Positions 1 through 6,990 of a DNA stretch of 12,608 nt are shown piece after piece. Position 1 is the first letter of the stretch. Every line of letters starts with the position of its first letter. Source of the DNA: Flavobacterium sp. (GTDB taxonomy: Bacteria > Bacteroidota > Bacteroidia > Flavobacteriales > Flavobacteriaceae); assembly GCA_004296145.1 (NCBI GenBank), contig SEBM01000051.1, positions 1-12,608 on the forward strand. The letters are read 5' to 3'. Below the pieces are notes generated by a model. It searched no databases and was not told the origin of the DNA. It saw only the letters and a program-made list of their open reading frames with translations. The translations under genes and the position numbers were made by a program.

Positions 1-533
1 ATTAGGCCATCTACATTTTTCATGGCAATAGGTTCCAAAAATTTATTTAAGCGATAAGAAAACCAATATTTAGCTGGTCTTTCAGATTTAGGTTTATTTT
101 CATAATAGGTAGAATGCCAAGGATCTTGCATGTCTATAACATACGGAATATGATATTTTTTTTTCCAATGGTTACCCAAAACCATTACAGGAAACTGAGT
201 AGTAGAAAAATAAATTAAATCAAAATGTTGTTTTTCAAGTAAACTATTTACATATTTTTTATAAAACCATAAAGATCTTAAAGCGATGCTTCCTAAACCA
301 AGCTTGCTCGTCCATTTTTTTTCAAATGCTTGTACTTGGTGTATCTTTATTTCCGAAGGAATATTCGTTAGCAATAACTCATCTTTAGTCATATCGCTAT
401 GTGCCGGATCAACTGTTACCACTTCCGCATCCCATCCAAATTCTTTAAAATAAGGTAAACTCATTCTAATCCTTTGCATATCTACGGCGTTAGAAGGAGG
501 GAAGTACGGGCAAACAATCAAAACCTTATTCAA
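1..533 (-). CDS. GT4-like glycosyltransferase, N-terminal part (cut by window edge)
   Basis: This is probably a retaining GT-B glycosyltransferase of the GT4 type, adding a sugar from a nucleotide-sugar donor to a growing surface glycan at the cytoplasmic membrane. Only the first 177 codons are visible; the C-terminal donor-binding domain lies beyond position 1. The start MNKVLIVCPYFPPSNAVDMQ is the typical first strand and loop of the family. It is followed by an acceptor-domain Rossmann pattern with strand DLIYFST (residues 105-111) and VIDMQDPW (132-139), a common GT4 N-domain motif. I chose TTG at 533-531 because an in-frame TGA lies a few codons upstream and the next ATG (codon 19) would remove the conserved first strand. 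This TTG overlaps the TGA of the upstream gene as TTGA, which suggests translational coupling. An A9 run (156-164) encodes part of a Lys-Lys-Lys stretch. The sugar specificity cannot be told. Confidence 0.85.
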   Translation of the reverse strand, partial: MNKVLIVCPYFPPSNAVDMQRIRMSLPYFKEFGWDAEVVTVDPAHSDMTKDELLLTNIPSEIKIHQVQAFEKKWTSKLGLGSIALRSLWFYKKYVNSLLEKQHFDLIYFSTTQFPVMVLGNHWKKKYHIPYVIDMQDPWHSTYYENKPKSERPAKYWFSYRLNKFLEPIAMKNVDGL

Positions 534-1723
534 TTTCTTAAGGTCATTTCAATAAGTTTGATGAATTTTTTACTTTCAATCTCCCAATTCATTTTTTCTT
601 TGGCTAGGGCAGATGAGGCTAATTTTGTTTGATCTAATAAATCTCTATCATTGTCATATTGATTTATTATTGAAGCCAATGCATTTATATCACCAATAGG
701 ATAAGATTTTCCGATATTAGGGTTTGCTAATACAAAGTCTTTTTGAGCGGTTGTTTCTGAAGCAATGACTGCTAATCCAGAGGTGAGATAAGTGAATATT
801 TTATTAGTTAGACAGATATCTCTATTAAAAGGTGTACTTTGTTCTAGTGCCAATCCAATATCATATTGATTAGCCAATTCAAAAGTTTCATCAGGCGAAA
901 TTGGTTTAATGAAATTAAGTTGATTCCTGGATAAGCCAGCTTTTACCGCAACGTTCAAAAAATAAATTTCAATATCCTCACCAATACTACCTAAAAGTGA
1001 GAGGCTGATATGGCTCTGTTTTAAAATACCAATTGATTTAATAACATCTTCAATCCCTCGACCCTTACCAATTGTTTGAGAAAGCCAAAATAATTTCAAT
1101 TCCTTGTCTTTTCTATTGTCAACAACTTTTTGTAGAAAACCAGAAGAGAAAACATTGTTGATCGCTGTCGGTTTTAAGCTGGGATAAATTTTTTGATATT
1201 GAGTTGCAATCAATGGACTAGCAGCGGTAAAGTAATCCACTTGTGCTAGAAATTTATCTTCAAGAAATTTAGCTTGTTGATAGGATTGAGTATTAATATT
1301 ATCGCTTAGTTCATGCCTATGTAAATCTTCTGCGTCAAAACCACATTGCGCTTTGTTTTTTTTTGCTGCTTTTACTGCTACTGGTAAAGCACCTAAATTG
1401 TGAGCCAAATATAAATCGGCTTTTATTGACAAGGCTCTTAAGTATAATAACCAAGAAATTCTATTATATCCATAGGCTGTAGGGAGCACATTTCTCAACA
1501 GCTTATGAAGCAACCTAGTTAAATAGTAAAATGGAGAACCATATTTACCGCCAACAAGAATAAAATCTTTATTCTCAAATGATTTATAATCGGATGCCCA
1601 CTTGTCTCTTTCCGCGTATAAAACCTTAACATTAAAATGATTTGCCTTTAAGATCTCATACTCTTTTAATAAACGTGGATTTTGTGCCGGAGGAAATGGA
1701 GAGATAAGAAGAATTTTTTTCAA
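530..1723 (-). CDS. GT4-like glycosyltransferase (group 1)
   Basis: This is a full-length GT-B glycosyltransferase of about 397 aa, a normal length for GT4. The N-terminal domain begins KKILLISPFPPAQNPRL, the usual first strand and loop. A DLYLAHN strand (residues 103-109) and FDAEDLHRHE (129-138) follow. The C-terminal donor domain starts near LKLFWLSQTIGKGRGIED (209-226). It carries the segment NKIFTYLTSGLAVIAS (307-322), equivalent to the 'NK.FEY...G.PVI.S' nucleotide-sugar-binding helix of the group. Two in-frame TTG starts are possible. One at 1753 adds ten Lys-rich residues and overlaps the upstream gene by 34 nt. The other at 1723 forms a 4-nt TTGA overlap with that gene's stop. I prefer 1723 because it matches the junction at 530-533 and places the first beta strand right at the N-terminus. 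An A9 run sits at 1356-1364. Donor and acceptor are unknown. Confidence 0.87.
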   Translation of the reverse strand: MKKILLISPFPPAQNPRLLKEYEILKANHFNVKVLYAERDKWASDYKSFENKDFILVGGKYGSPFYYLTRLLHKLLRNVLPTAYGYNRISWLLYLRALSIKADLYLAHNLGALPVAVKAAKKNKAQCGFDAEDLHRHELSDNINTQSYQQAKFLEDKFLAQVDYFTAASPLIATQYQKIYPSLKPTAINNVFSSGFLQKVVDNRKDKELKLFWLSQTIGKGRGIEDVIKSIGILKQSHISLSLLGSIGEDIEIYFLNVAVKAGLSRNQLNFIKPISPDETFELANQYDIGLALEQSTPFNRDICLTNKIFTYLTSGLAVIASETTAQKDFVLANPNIGKSYPIGDINALASIINQYDNDRDLLDQTKLASSALAKEKMNWEIESKKFIKLIEMTLRN

Positions 1724-2655
1724 CTTTTTAAGTTTGATTTTGCAACTGTCCAATCAACAAATTCGTCTACAATGTCGTAAAATCCTTTTTGAGATGCAGG
1801 AACATCATTTAACTCTATTCTTTTTATAATTTCTGGTAAGTCTTCATAAAATTGGGTCGTTCTATAAGGTGGATGCAATGACCATAAGCCTGGGGCTTCT
1901 CCAATAAAATCAACTCGAATCATTTTCGTTTTGATCATTAAATCTGAAATAATTTCTTCAGGAAGTTTAAATGAAGGATTTCCTTTAACTAAGGCCCGTA
2001 TTAATTCATTAACGTTTTTAGTTCTAATATTTAAAAGAGGATAACTTTTTAATCTTGCTTTATCAACTAAAAATAAACGAGTACTCATCGAATCAAAGCC
2101 AAAAAAAAATGGAAGGTTCTTATAGTTAAAATAGGTTTGGCCAATCAGTTTCCCATCTTCCTTTGGAGGACCAGCTAACGGATTAATAAATAAAATCTGT
2201 GTGTCTTTTTCATATAGTTCAATGGCTTCTTTAGACCAAGTTTGACTTAACCCACCAAAGAATAAATCAGAGTCAATATGAAAAACATAATCATTTTTTG
2301 CTTTATGCAGCCCGTAAAAATAAGTGTAAAATGGACCTCCACGCCAATCTTTAGCAGGAATAGTTTTTCGTTTAAAATAGGTTGAAGCAATTTTCTTCAT
2401 AGTATCTGCACTATAATCAATTTTGACTAAAGTGATCCTTTCATCTCCAGCCGCCAAATTTTCTAAAAAATTCCACATTGAGTTAAAGTCCGCTTCCCAA
2501 TTTTTAGAAAAATGGCCTTTGCTTTTATGGGTGTCATAGGTTAATAGTATTTCATCAGCTTGACTTCCCAAAATTTTAATTTGGTGAGGTAGCAAGTGTA
2601 CAGCATGTTTAAAATCTGAAGCGGCAAGTGAAATTTGAAGTGTTATCTTTTTCAA
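1720..2655 (-). CDS. Putative GT-A-type glycosyltransferase with DSD motif
   Basis: This 311-aa protein is probably a metal-dependent GT-A glycosyltransferase. The sequence KAKNDYVFHIDSDLFFGG (residues 118-135) has the layout of a family-2-like core, with DSD at 128-130 as the likely metal and donor binding motif at the end of a hydrophobic strand. The N-terminus MKKITLQISLA and the strand DEILLTYDTH (34-43) fit a first Rossmann half in which the usual 'VDDGS' is not recognisable. The aromatic-rich middle (FFFGF, 183-187) and a C-terminal PGLWSLHPPYR segment (255-265) are probably acceptor-side elements. The start is TTG at 2655: a TAG stop lies eight codons upstream in frame, with no ATG or GTG between. 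It begins 21 nt after the upstream gene and overlaps the next gene by TTGA. The assignment is by pattern only and the exact family is not recognised. A plus-strand A9 run (2101-2109) encodes the Phe triplet. Confidence 0.72.
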   Translation of the reverse strand: MKKITLQISLAASDFKHAVHLLPHQIKILGSQADEILLTYDTHKSKGHFSKNWEADFNSMWNFLENLAAGDERITLVKIDYSADTMKKIASTYFKRKTIPAKDWRGGPFYTYFYGLHKAKNDYVFHIDSDLFFGGLSQTWSKEAIELYEKDTQILFINPLAGPPKEDGKLIGQTYFNYKNLPFFFGFDSMSTRLFLVDKARLKSYPLLNIRTKNVNELIRALVKGNPSFKLPEEIISDLMIKTKMIRVDFIGEAPGLWSLHPPYRTTQFYEDLPEIIKRIELNDVPASQKGFYDIVDEFVDWTVAKSNLKS

Positions 2656-2676
2656 ATTGATGAAGAATTTTGGGGT

Positions 2677-3666
2677 CTATAAATTAGAATAAACAGAGTC
2701 AAAAATTTCAAGGTATTTTTGTGCACAATGAGCTAAGGTTAAATTTTCTTCAATATAAGATTCTGGATCATAAGTCTCAAATTGATCTTGAAAGACCAAT
2801 AGTTGTGTTTCAAAATCAGAACTATTTGTAAATTTTTCACCGCATCTCCTATTCCAATAAGGTACAGAACTTACAGGTTTGAAAAGTATTTTTGGATAAT
2901 ATGATGGATCTTGCCAATAGCCGCCCCTGTCCCAAGCCAATATTGGTGTATTGCTTGCAAGTATCTGCTGATAGGCCTGTCCTTGAGTTTCGTGTTCGCA
3001 AAGAAAAATCACGGCACGTGAATTTCCAACCTTTGATTTTAGTTCGTTGATGTTATAACTGCCGTACTTGATAAACTGATAAGTCAATGAATGTTTTTCA
3101 AGTATTTTACAGATCGGATTGATCAATTCTGTCTCAAATTTTTCATGTTCCCATCTCACTTTATCGTAAATTAAAAAATCGTATTTAGCCCTTAATTTGA
3201 GTTTACTACTCCATTCTACATGATTAATGCCAACTGGCCAGGCTATTACTTTGTCATAGTAATAGGGTTCAAACATAGAGCGCATCCATTCTCCAGGAAC
3301 AAGTACGAGTTTGATATTTGGATAAAGTTTAAGTAAATCGGGGCAATCGATAGGATGGGAATAAATCCCTGCGCCAAAAATAATTGGATTTGCCCATTTG
3401 CGATCGAACAGCACATTTGGTTTGCCAATGATACATGCAATTTCTTCAGGATGTTTTTTGATGTGTTTGTAATCGTTAAAACGATAGGGAATTCCAAGCT
3501 TATCTAATCCTTTCATTAATTGTAAAGCAACCATCATCACGCCGCCCGGCTTATCCTTTCCCCTTATCAATTGTCTTACCATTTTTCTTGGATATCGGTC
3601 GTACTTGAACCACCTGTCAGTAGCAGGCTCTTCATAAAAAATATTTAATACTCTATTTTTAATCAT
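2677..3666 (-). CDS. Divergent GT4-like (GT-B) glycosyltransferase
   Basis: This 329-aa protein looks like a GT-B glycosyltransferase of the group 1 type, with short or divergent domains. DKPGGVMMVALQLMKGLDKLG (residues 38-58) resembles the glycine-rich acceptor-domain loop after which many GT4 enzymes bind donor phosphate. IIFGAGIYSHP (95-105) and LVLVPGEWMRSMFEP (120-134) match the inter-domain part where these enzymes pass from acceptor to donor domain. FLCEHETQGQAYQQILAS (221-238), followed by NTPILAWD, occupies the place of the E-x7-E region; the second Glu appears to be replaced by Gln (E226 x7 Q234). I chose ATG at 3666, giving an 8-nt overlap with the upstream gene. A TTG at 3705 would add 13 residues and overlap the upstream gene by 47 nt. 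Donor and linkage are unknown. The altered motif makes activity less certain than for its neighbours. Confidence 0.75.
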   Translation of the reverse strand: MIKNRVLNIFYEEPATDRWFKYDRYPRKMVRQLIRGKDKPGGVMMVALQLMKGLDKLGIPYRFNDYKHIKKHPEEIACIIGKPNVLFDRKWANPIIFGAGIYSHPIDCPDLLKLYPNIKLVLVPGEWMRSMFEPYYYDKVIAWPVGINHVEWSSKLKLRAKYDFLIYDKVRWEHEKFETELINPICKILEKHSLTYQFIKYGSYNINELKSKVGNSRAVIFLCEHETQGQAYQQILASNTPILAWDRGGYWQDPSYYPKILFKPVSSVPYWNRRCGEKFTNSSDFETQLLVFQDQFETYDPESYIEENLTLAHCAQKYLEIFDSVYSNL

Positions 3667-4549
3667 GAGAGAATTTACTGCCACTAGCAAATGTATCTTG
3701 TGCAACGATTATACTAAATTCGGCTAAAGCAATCGATTCTGAAGTAGGAAGAATAAATTTGAGTGGAACTTTGCCATAAAACGAAGACCACATCGAAAAT
3801 GTGCTCGGTGGACCAAGCATATAGTCACATAAACTTAACGCGTAAAGATCCATAATGGCATTACAATCTTTGATCTGAAAACACTCAAAAGCTGCAAAAT
3901 GCTGTAAGTTGATTTTTTCATTAGAGCATAATAGAAAGGAAACTTTTTTTCCTTTTGATGTTGCATCATTCTCTATGCTTTTCATGTGTTTGGCGTAGAT
4001 TTCATTGCTGTAATAGTATTTTCCGTCAAAGAAATCGATATAATCACCTCTTCTTAAATGTATACCAATAATGAGTGTATCTATTTTTCTTTTAATGAAA
4101 TAGGTTTCAACTTTTTCTCTAAAAATTTTTTTCGGACTAAAAATCTGACGAATTCGTTCATGATATTTATCCAAATACGTATTGTTTTTTTGATGAATGC
4201 CTGCGCCCAAAAATATTTTAAATTTTTCTGTACAAAGTACTTCTACTGGCCAGTTTTCATTCTGCCATTTCTGTTTATCAACTTTTGCCGAAAATATATC
4301 CAATAAAAAAAATGGTGTCCTTTGAACAGATCTGAATAAAACCTTTCTCAACAATACATCAACTGAGGTGTTACCTGTGTAACCAAATTTTATTTTATTT
4401 TCAATGTTTAGATTCTCGAAAAATTTATAGTTATCTTCAAAATATAAAGAGATGAAAGTGATGTCATTTTCTAGACAAAATGAAATAAATGGAACATAAG
4501 ACCATAGTTGGTTGCATAGTTGGCCAGGTTTATCATTGATGATGATCAT
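3659..4549 (-). CDS. GT11-type alpha-1,2-fucosyltransferase-like protein
   Basis: This 296-aa protein is a likely inverting glycosyltransferase of the GT11 fucosyltransferase type, which transfers fucose from GDP-fucose. The N-terminal KPGQLCNQLWSYVPF (residues 7-21) corresponds to the 'GGLGNQLFQYA'-like GT11 start. IGIHLRRGDY (161-170) is the hallmark H-x-R-R-G-D-Y motif whose arginine contacts GDP. DLYALSLCDYMLGPPSTFSMW (234-254), followed by SSFYG, matches the C-terminal 'D...L..C....SNSSFSWW' block. Length is close to the family's usual 280-300 aa. The ATG start at 4549 is one nucleotide after the upstream stop. The match is clear at the motifs but divergent elsewhere; the Gly-Pro-Pro-Ser version of the last block leaves room for another GDP-sugar in the wider fucosyltransferase fold. 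No GDP-fucose synthesis genes are in the window, so they would have to be elsewhere. Confidence 0.8.
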   Translation of the reverse strand: MIIINDKPGQLCNQLWSYVPFISFCLENDITFISLYFEDNYKFFENLNIENKIKFGYTGNTSVDVLLRKVLFRSVQRTPFFLLDIFSAKVDKQKWQNENWPVEVLCTEKFKIFLGAGIHQKNNTYLDKYHERIRQIFSPKKIFREKVETYFIKRKIDTLIIGIHLRRGDYIDFFDGKYYYSNEIYAKHMKSIENDATSKGKKVSFLLCSNEKINLQHFAAFECFQIKDCNAIMDLYALSLCDYMLGPPSTFSMWSSFYGKVPLKFILPTSESIALAEFSIIVAQDTFASGSKFSHD

Positions 4550-4550
4550 T

Positions 4551-5255
4551 TTATTCTGAGATTAGCTCAAGTTGTTTAGCCCCCGCTAAATATCCCTCAA
4601 CATTTATCTTATCAATAATTTTATACTGATTTCTATAGTTAAGCACTTTTGCAAAAGCATGTTCTATCGAAAGTTGAAACGGACTACCTGGTTTTGACTT
4701 AAATATAGATTTTAGGATATGATTAAGTCCGCTAAAGCCATGGATACCTCTCGCATAAGAAATCATTTCCTCAATAGCTAGAATTAAAATATCTTCAAGG
4801 TGCTTACTGTTTATGACCACATATCCCCTTGTATTGAAGTAAGCATCTTTGCTTGATAAATTTTGAGCGCCGACACCTATAATTTCATGATTTTTAAGGG
4901 TTGACAGGTGTTGTTGGATATCAAAAGCAGACGTTACTTTATACCTTCCACTGATCTTAAAAATTGGAAGGTTTGTTGGCAGATTGTGGATATGGTTTAA
5001 GATGAGCAATGCTTCATTTAAACCTTTGTTCTTAAAACCAAACTGGCTAGCCAGAAATATTTTAAGGTTTCCTTTGGTATGGTTTTTTAAACGATTAGCA
5101 TCTATTGGCAATACCGAATTATCTAGTAAGAAAATTTCAGCAAAACCTGCATCAGCTAAGGAATTAATGGTTGCAATTGTTTGTGTATATCTTTCCTCTG
5201 TTGAGAAATAGGAATACGCATAGGTATGGATAGATGAAGTGATGATGGCTATCAT
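4551..5255 (-). CDS. Unrecognised protein, probably GT-A-like glycan enzyme
   Basis: I do not recognise this 234-aa protein as a named family. It starts at ATG 5255, 4 nt after the FkbM gene, and ends 1 nt before the fucosyltransferase-like gene, so it is translated within the glycan operon. What can be seen: a first strand MIAIITSSI; a helix with TIATINSLADAGF (residues 26-38); a strand IFLLDNS (41-47) where GT-A enzymes bind nucleotide; a KNKGLNEALLIL helix (75-86); and a hydrophobic strand IFKISGRYKV (98-107) at the place of the usual DXD, with Ser-Gly-Arg-Tyr instead of two acidic residues. YFNTRGYVVINS (139-150) and SIEHAFAKVL (196-205) follow, and VEGYLAG (219-225) closes it. This order suggests a GT-A fold without a classical metal motif, perhaps metal-independent. 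No signal peptide or membrane segment is evident. The glycosyltransferase role is inferred from fold-like pattern and context only. Confidence 0.6.
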   Translation of the reverse strand: MIAIITSSIHTYAYSYFSTEERYTQTIATINSLADAGFAEIFLLDNSVLPIDANRLKNHTKGNLKIFLASQFGFKNKGLNEALLILNHIHNLPTNLPIFKISGRYKVTSAFDIQQHLSTLKNHEIIGVGAQNLSSKDAYFNTRGYVVINSKHLEDILILAIEEMISYARGIHGFSGLNHILKSIFKSKPGSPFQLSIEHAFAKVLNYRNQYKIIDKINVEGYLAGAKQLELISE

Positions 5256-5259
5256 TTGA

Positions 5260-5994
5260 TTATAAATAGAGTTTATTTATAAATAAGCAATCGCACTGAA
5301 ATAATTCTCCATCAGCTGATTTGTAGCCCTGCTCTACATTCACTAGCTTAAACTGATGGGTATACATAAAGCTATATACATCAAAGAGCGTGCATGAATT
5401 AACGTAAAGTGGTTTAAATGAGGCTTCAATATAAACGACTTTGGTTTTTGCCAAAGCATTAATTCCTGATTTTAATACCTCAAGTTCAAAACCCTGTACA
5501 TCAATTTTTAAGAAATCAATCAGTTCCATTCCAGCATTTTTATAGATATAATCCAAAGAATGGGTTTGAACTGTAGTTGCTTTTGGCTGATTGATATTAT
5601 GATTTTTTAACTCTTCATCATTAATATTCAATAAGGAACTTACATAATCAAATTCTGGAGAAACATAAAAAGTGGCTTCACCATCTGTGCTCGAAACGGC
5701 ACACTCAATGATGTCATAATTTGGGTGGCCATTAAATCTTTTTTTTAATTCAATAATTCTATTTGCTAGTGGCTCAATTAAAACTCCCCTATTAATTTGA
5801 TAAGATTGTGCTATCCTATGAAAGAAATTACCTTCAGATGCTCCAATATCAATAGTATTTATTTTGCTTTCAAGAGGTAGCCAATCTGTAATTTCATTGG
5901 GAATACTAAATCTATTGTAGGGTAGGTTTAATAGTGCACTAATTGATTTTCTAAAGAAATGCTTGATAGATTTTGGGATCAGTTTTTTCAACAT
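5260..5994 (-). CDS. FkbM-family SAM-dependent methyltransferase
   Basis: This 244-aa protein is an FkbM-type O-methyltransferase, expected to transfer a methyl group from S-adenosylmethionine, here most plausibly to a hydroxyl of a sugar in the glycan. NTIDIGASEGNFF (residues 46-58) is motif I, which binds SAM. GVLIEPLANRI (70-80) supplies the acidic residue (E74) at the end of strand 2. DFLKIDVQGFELEVLKSG (160-177) is the very characteristic FkbM block, with the D-x-x-G-x-E pattern. VVYIEASFKPLY (186-197) is the next strand and its acidic residue. Length is normal and the N-terminal 30 residues are basic, without a signal peptide. The ATG start is at 5994, 3 nt from the upstream GT2 gene. 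It sits between glycosyltransferase genes rather than next to the transporter, which fits methylation of a repeat-unit or branch sugar; that role is inferred. Confidence 0.9.
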   Translation of the reverse strand: MLKKLIPKSIKHFFRKSISALLNLPYNRFSIPNEITDWLPLESKINTIDIGASEGNFFHRIAQSYQINRGVLIEPLANRIIELKKRFNGHPNYDIIECAVSSTDGEATFYVSPEFDYVSSLLNINDEELKNHNINQPKATTVQTHSLDYIYKNAGMELIDFLKIDVQGFELEVLKSGINALAKTKVVYIEASFKPLYVNSCTLFDVYSFMYTHQFKLVNVEQGYKSADGELFQCDCLFINKLYL

Positions 5995-5997
5995 AGT

Positions 5998-6990
5998 TTA
6001 TTTCAGATAATTTTTCACTATTTCTTTATAGTGTTGAACCATTCTACTAAGTCTCCAGCTAATATGATTGGCTATGAAATTGGTGAGCGATCCGCCAATG
6101 AAGATTTTTTTTTTAGCATATTTTTTATCCAATTTAAATGCCATATTAATACATTGTTTGGATAGGGATTTAAACATAGGATAACATTCCGTTGCCAGCT
6201 TATAAAATGAGAGAGCAAGATTTGGTGTATTTGTGCCGCGTTTGTAATAGCTAGCAAGGTGTTGCTGTTTTAGGCACAGTGCATCAAAGCTGCTTTTTTT
6301 TGCATTATACAATTTTTGGTCAGAAAGATTGCTTCCATCCTGGTGTTTACGATAAAAGTTAAGCACATGATCTACATAAACTACATCAGTAGAATTGAGG
6401 ATAATTCTGCAAAAATATTCGCCATCATCATCAACTGTCAATTCTTCATTCCAAGGACCGGCTTTTTCAACAATATTTTTGGGGACTAGCCAAGCATTAG
6501 TTTGTATCATTCCACCAATATCATCAACTATACCATAAAGGTGTTTGAGCAGTTCTATAGGTTTATAACACTGATCGAGGTGTCTTTTTTCAATATCGTT
6601 TGGATTGATTTTGTTAAGTTCTTCTTCAGAAAAAAAATGTAGAGTTCCGCATACCGCAATATTTGTTGTGGAAGAATTTAATGCTTGAAGTTGTATGCTA
6701 ATTTTGTTTTTGTCTAAGAGGTCATCCGCATCTAAAAATTGAATATAATCACCTATGGCAATTTCCAAACCATGATTTCTAGCAGCGCTTGCACCGGGTC
6801 GGTTAGAATTTACAAGTTTTATCCTATCGTTTAAATAGCGTTTTACTATTTCAATCGAACCGTCGTTAGTCCTATCATTTACAATAATGATTTCAATATT
6901 TTGATAAGTTTGATGGATTACCGAAAGTAGGCAGGCCTCAATAAAGCGTATTGCATTATGTAAGGGGATAATGACCGAAACCAATTTCAC
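5998..6990 (-). CDS. GT2-family glycosyltransferase
   Basis: This 330-aa inverting GT-A glycosyltransferase is expected to act at the cytoplasmic face of the membrane. The N-terminus VSVIIPLHNAIRFIEACLLSV (residues 4-24) and IEIIIVNDRTNDGS (32-45) are the nucleotide-binding start of GT2. GASAARNHGLEIAIGDYIQF (66-85), leading into LDADD (86-90), contains the conserved Arg-Asn and the DXD metal site. VDDDGEYFCR (186-195) carries the likely catalytic Asp. The remaining ~130 residues are a variable, Lys-rich C-terminal part without a clear membrane helix. The start is GTG at 6990, which overlaps the TGA of the upstream gene as GTGA; no better start lies near and the first beta strand follows at once. 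An A10 run (6105-6114) encodes Lys residues near 293-295 and is a possible slippage site. The sugar is unknown. Confidence 0.92.
   Translation of the reverse strand: MKLVSVIIPLHNAIRFIEACLLSVIHQTYQNIEIIIVNDRTNDGSIEIVKRYLNDRIKLVNSNRPGASAARNHGLEIAIGDYIQFLDADDLLDKNKISIQLQALNSSTTNIAVCGTLHFFSEEELNKINPNDIEKRHLDQCYKPIELLKHLYGIVDDIGGMIQTNAWLVPKNIVEKAGPWNEELTVDDDGEYFCRIILNSTDVVYVDHVLNFYRKHQDGSNLSDQKLYNAKKSSFDALCLKQQHLASYYKRGTNTPNLALSFYKLATECYPMFKSLSKQCINMAFKLDKKYAKKKIFIGGSLTNFIANHISWRLSRMVQHYKEIVKNYLK

Noticed and set aside
3246..3497. Second minus-strand frame of 83 codons inside the divergent GT4-like gene, and a 61-codon one at 6072-6257
   Set aside because: They are out-of-frame overlaps of genes with clear domain motifs and show no sign of independent coding.
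4058..4306. Plus-strand open frame of 82 codons, and similar ones at 4984-5211, 7436-7636, 8429-8692 and 8815-9003
   Set aside because: All lie inside strong minus-strand genes, are low-complexity Phe/Tyr/Cys-rich translations of antisense AT-rich DNA, and have no start context or family resemblance.
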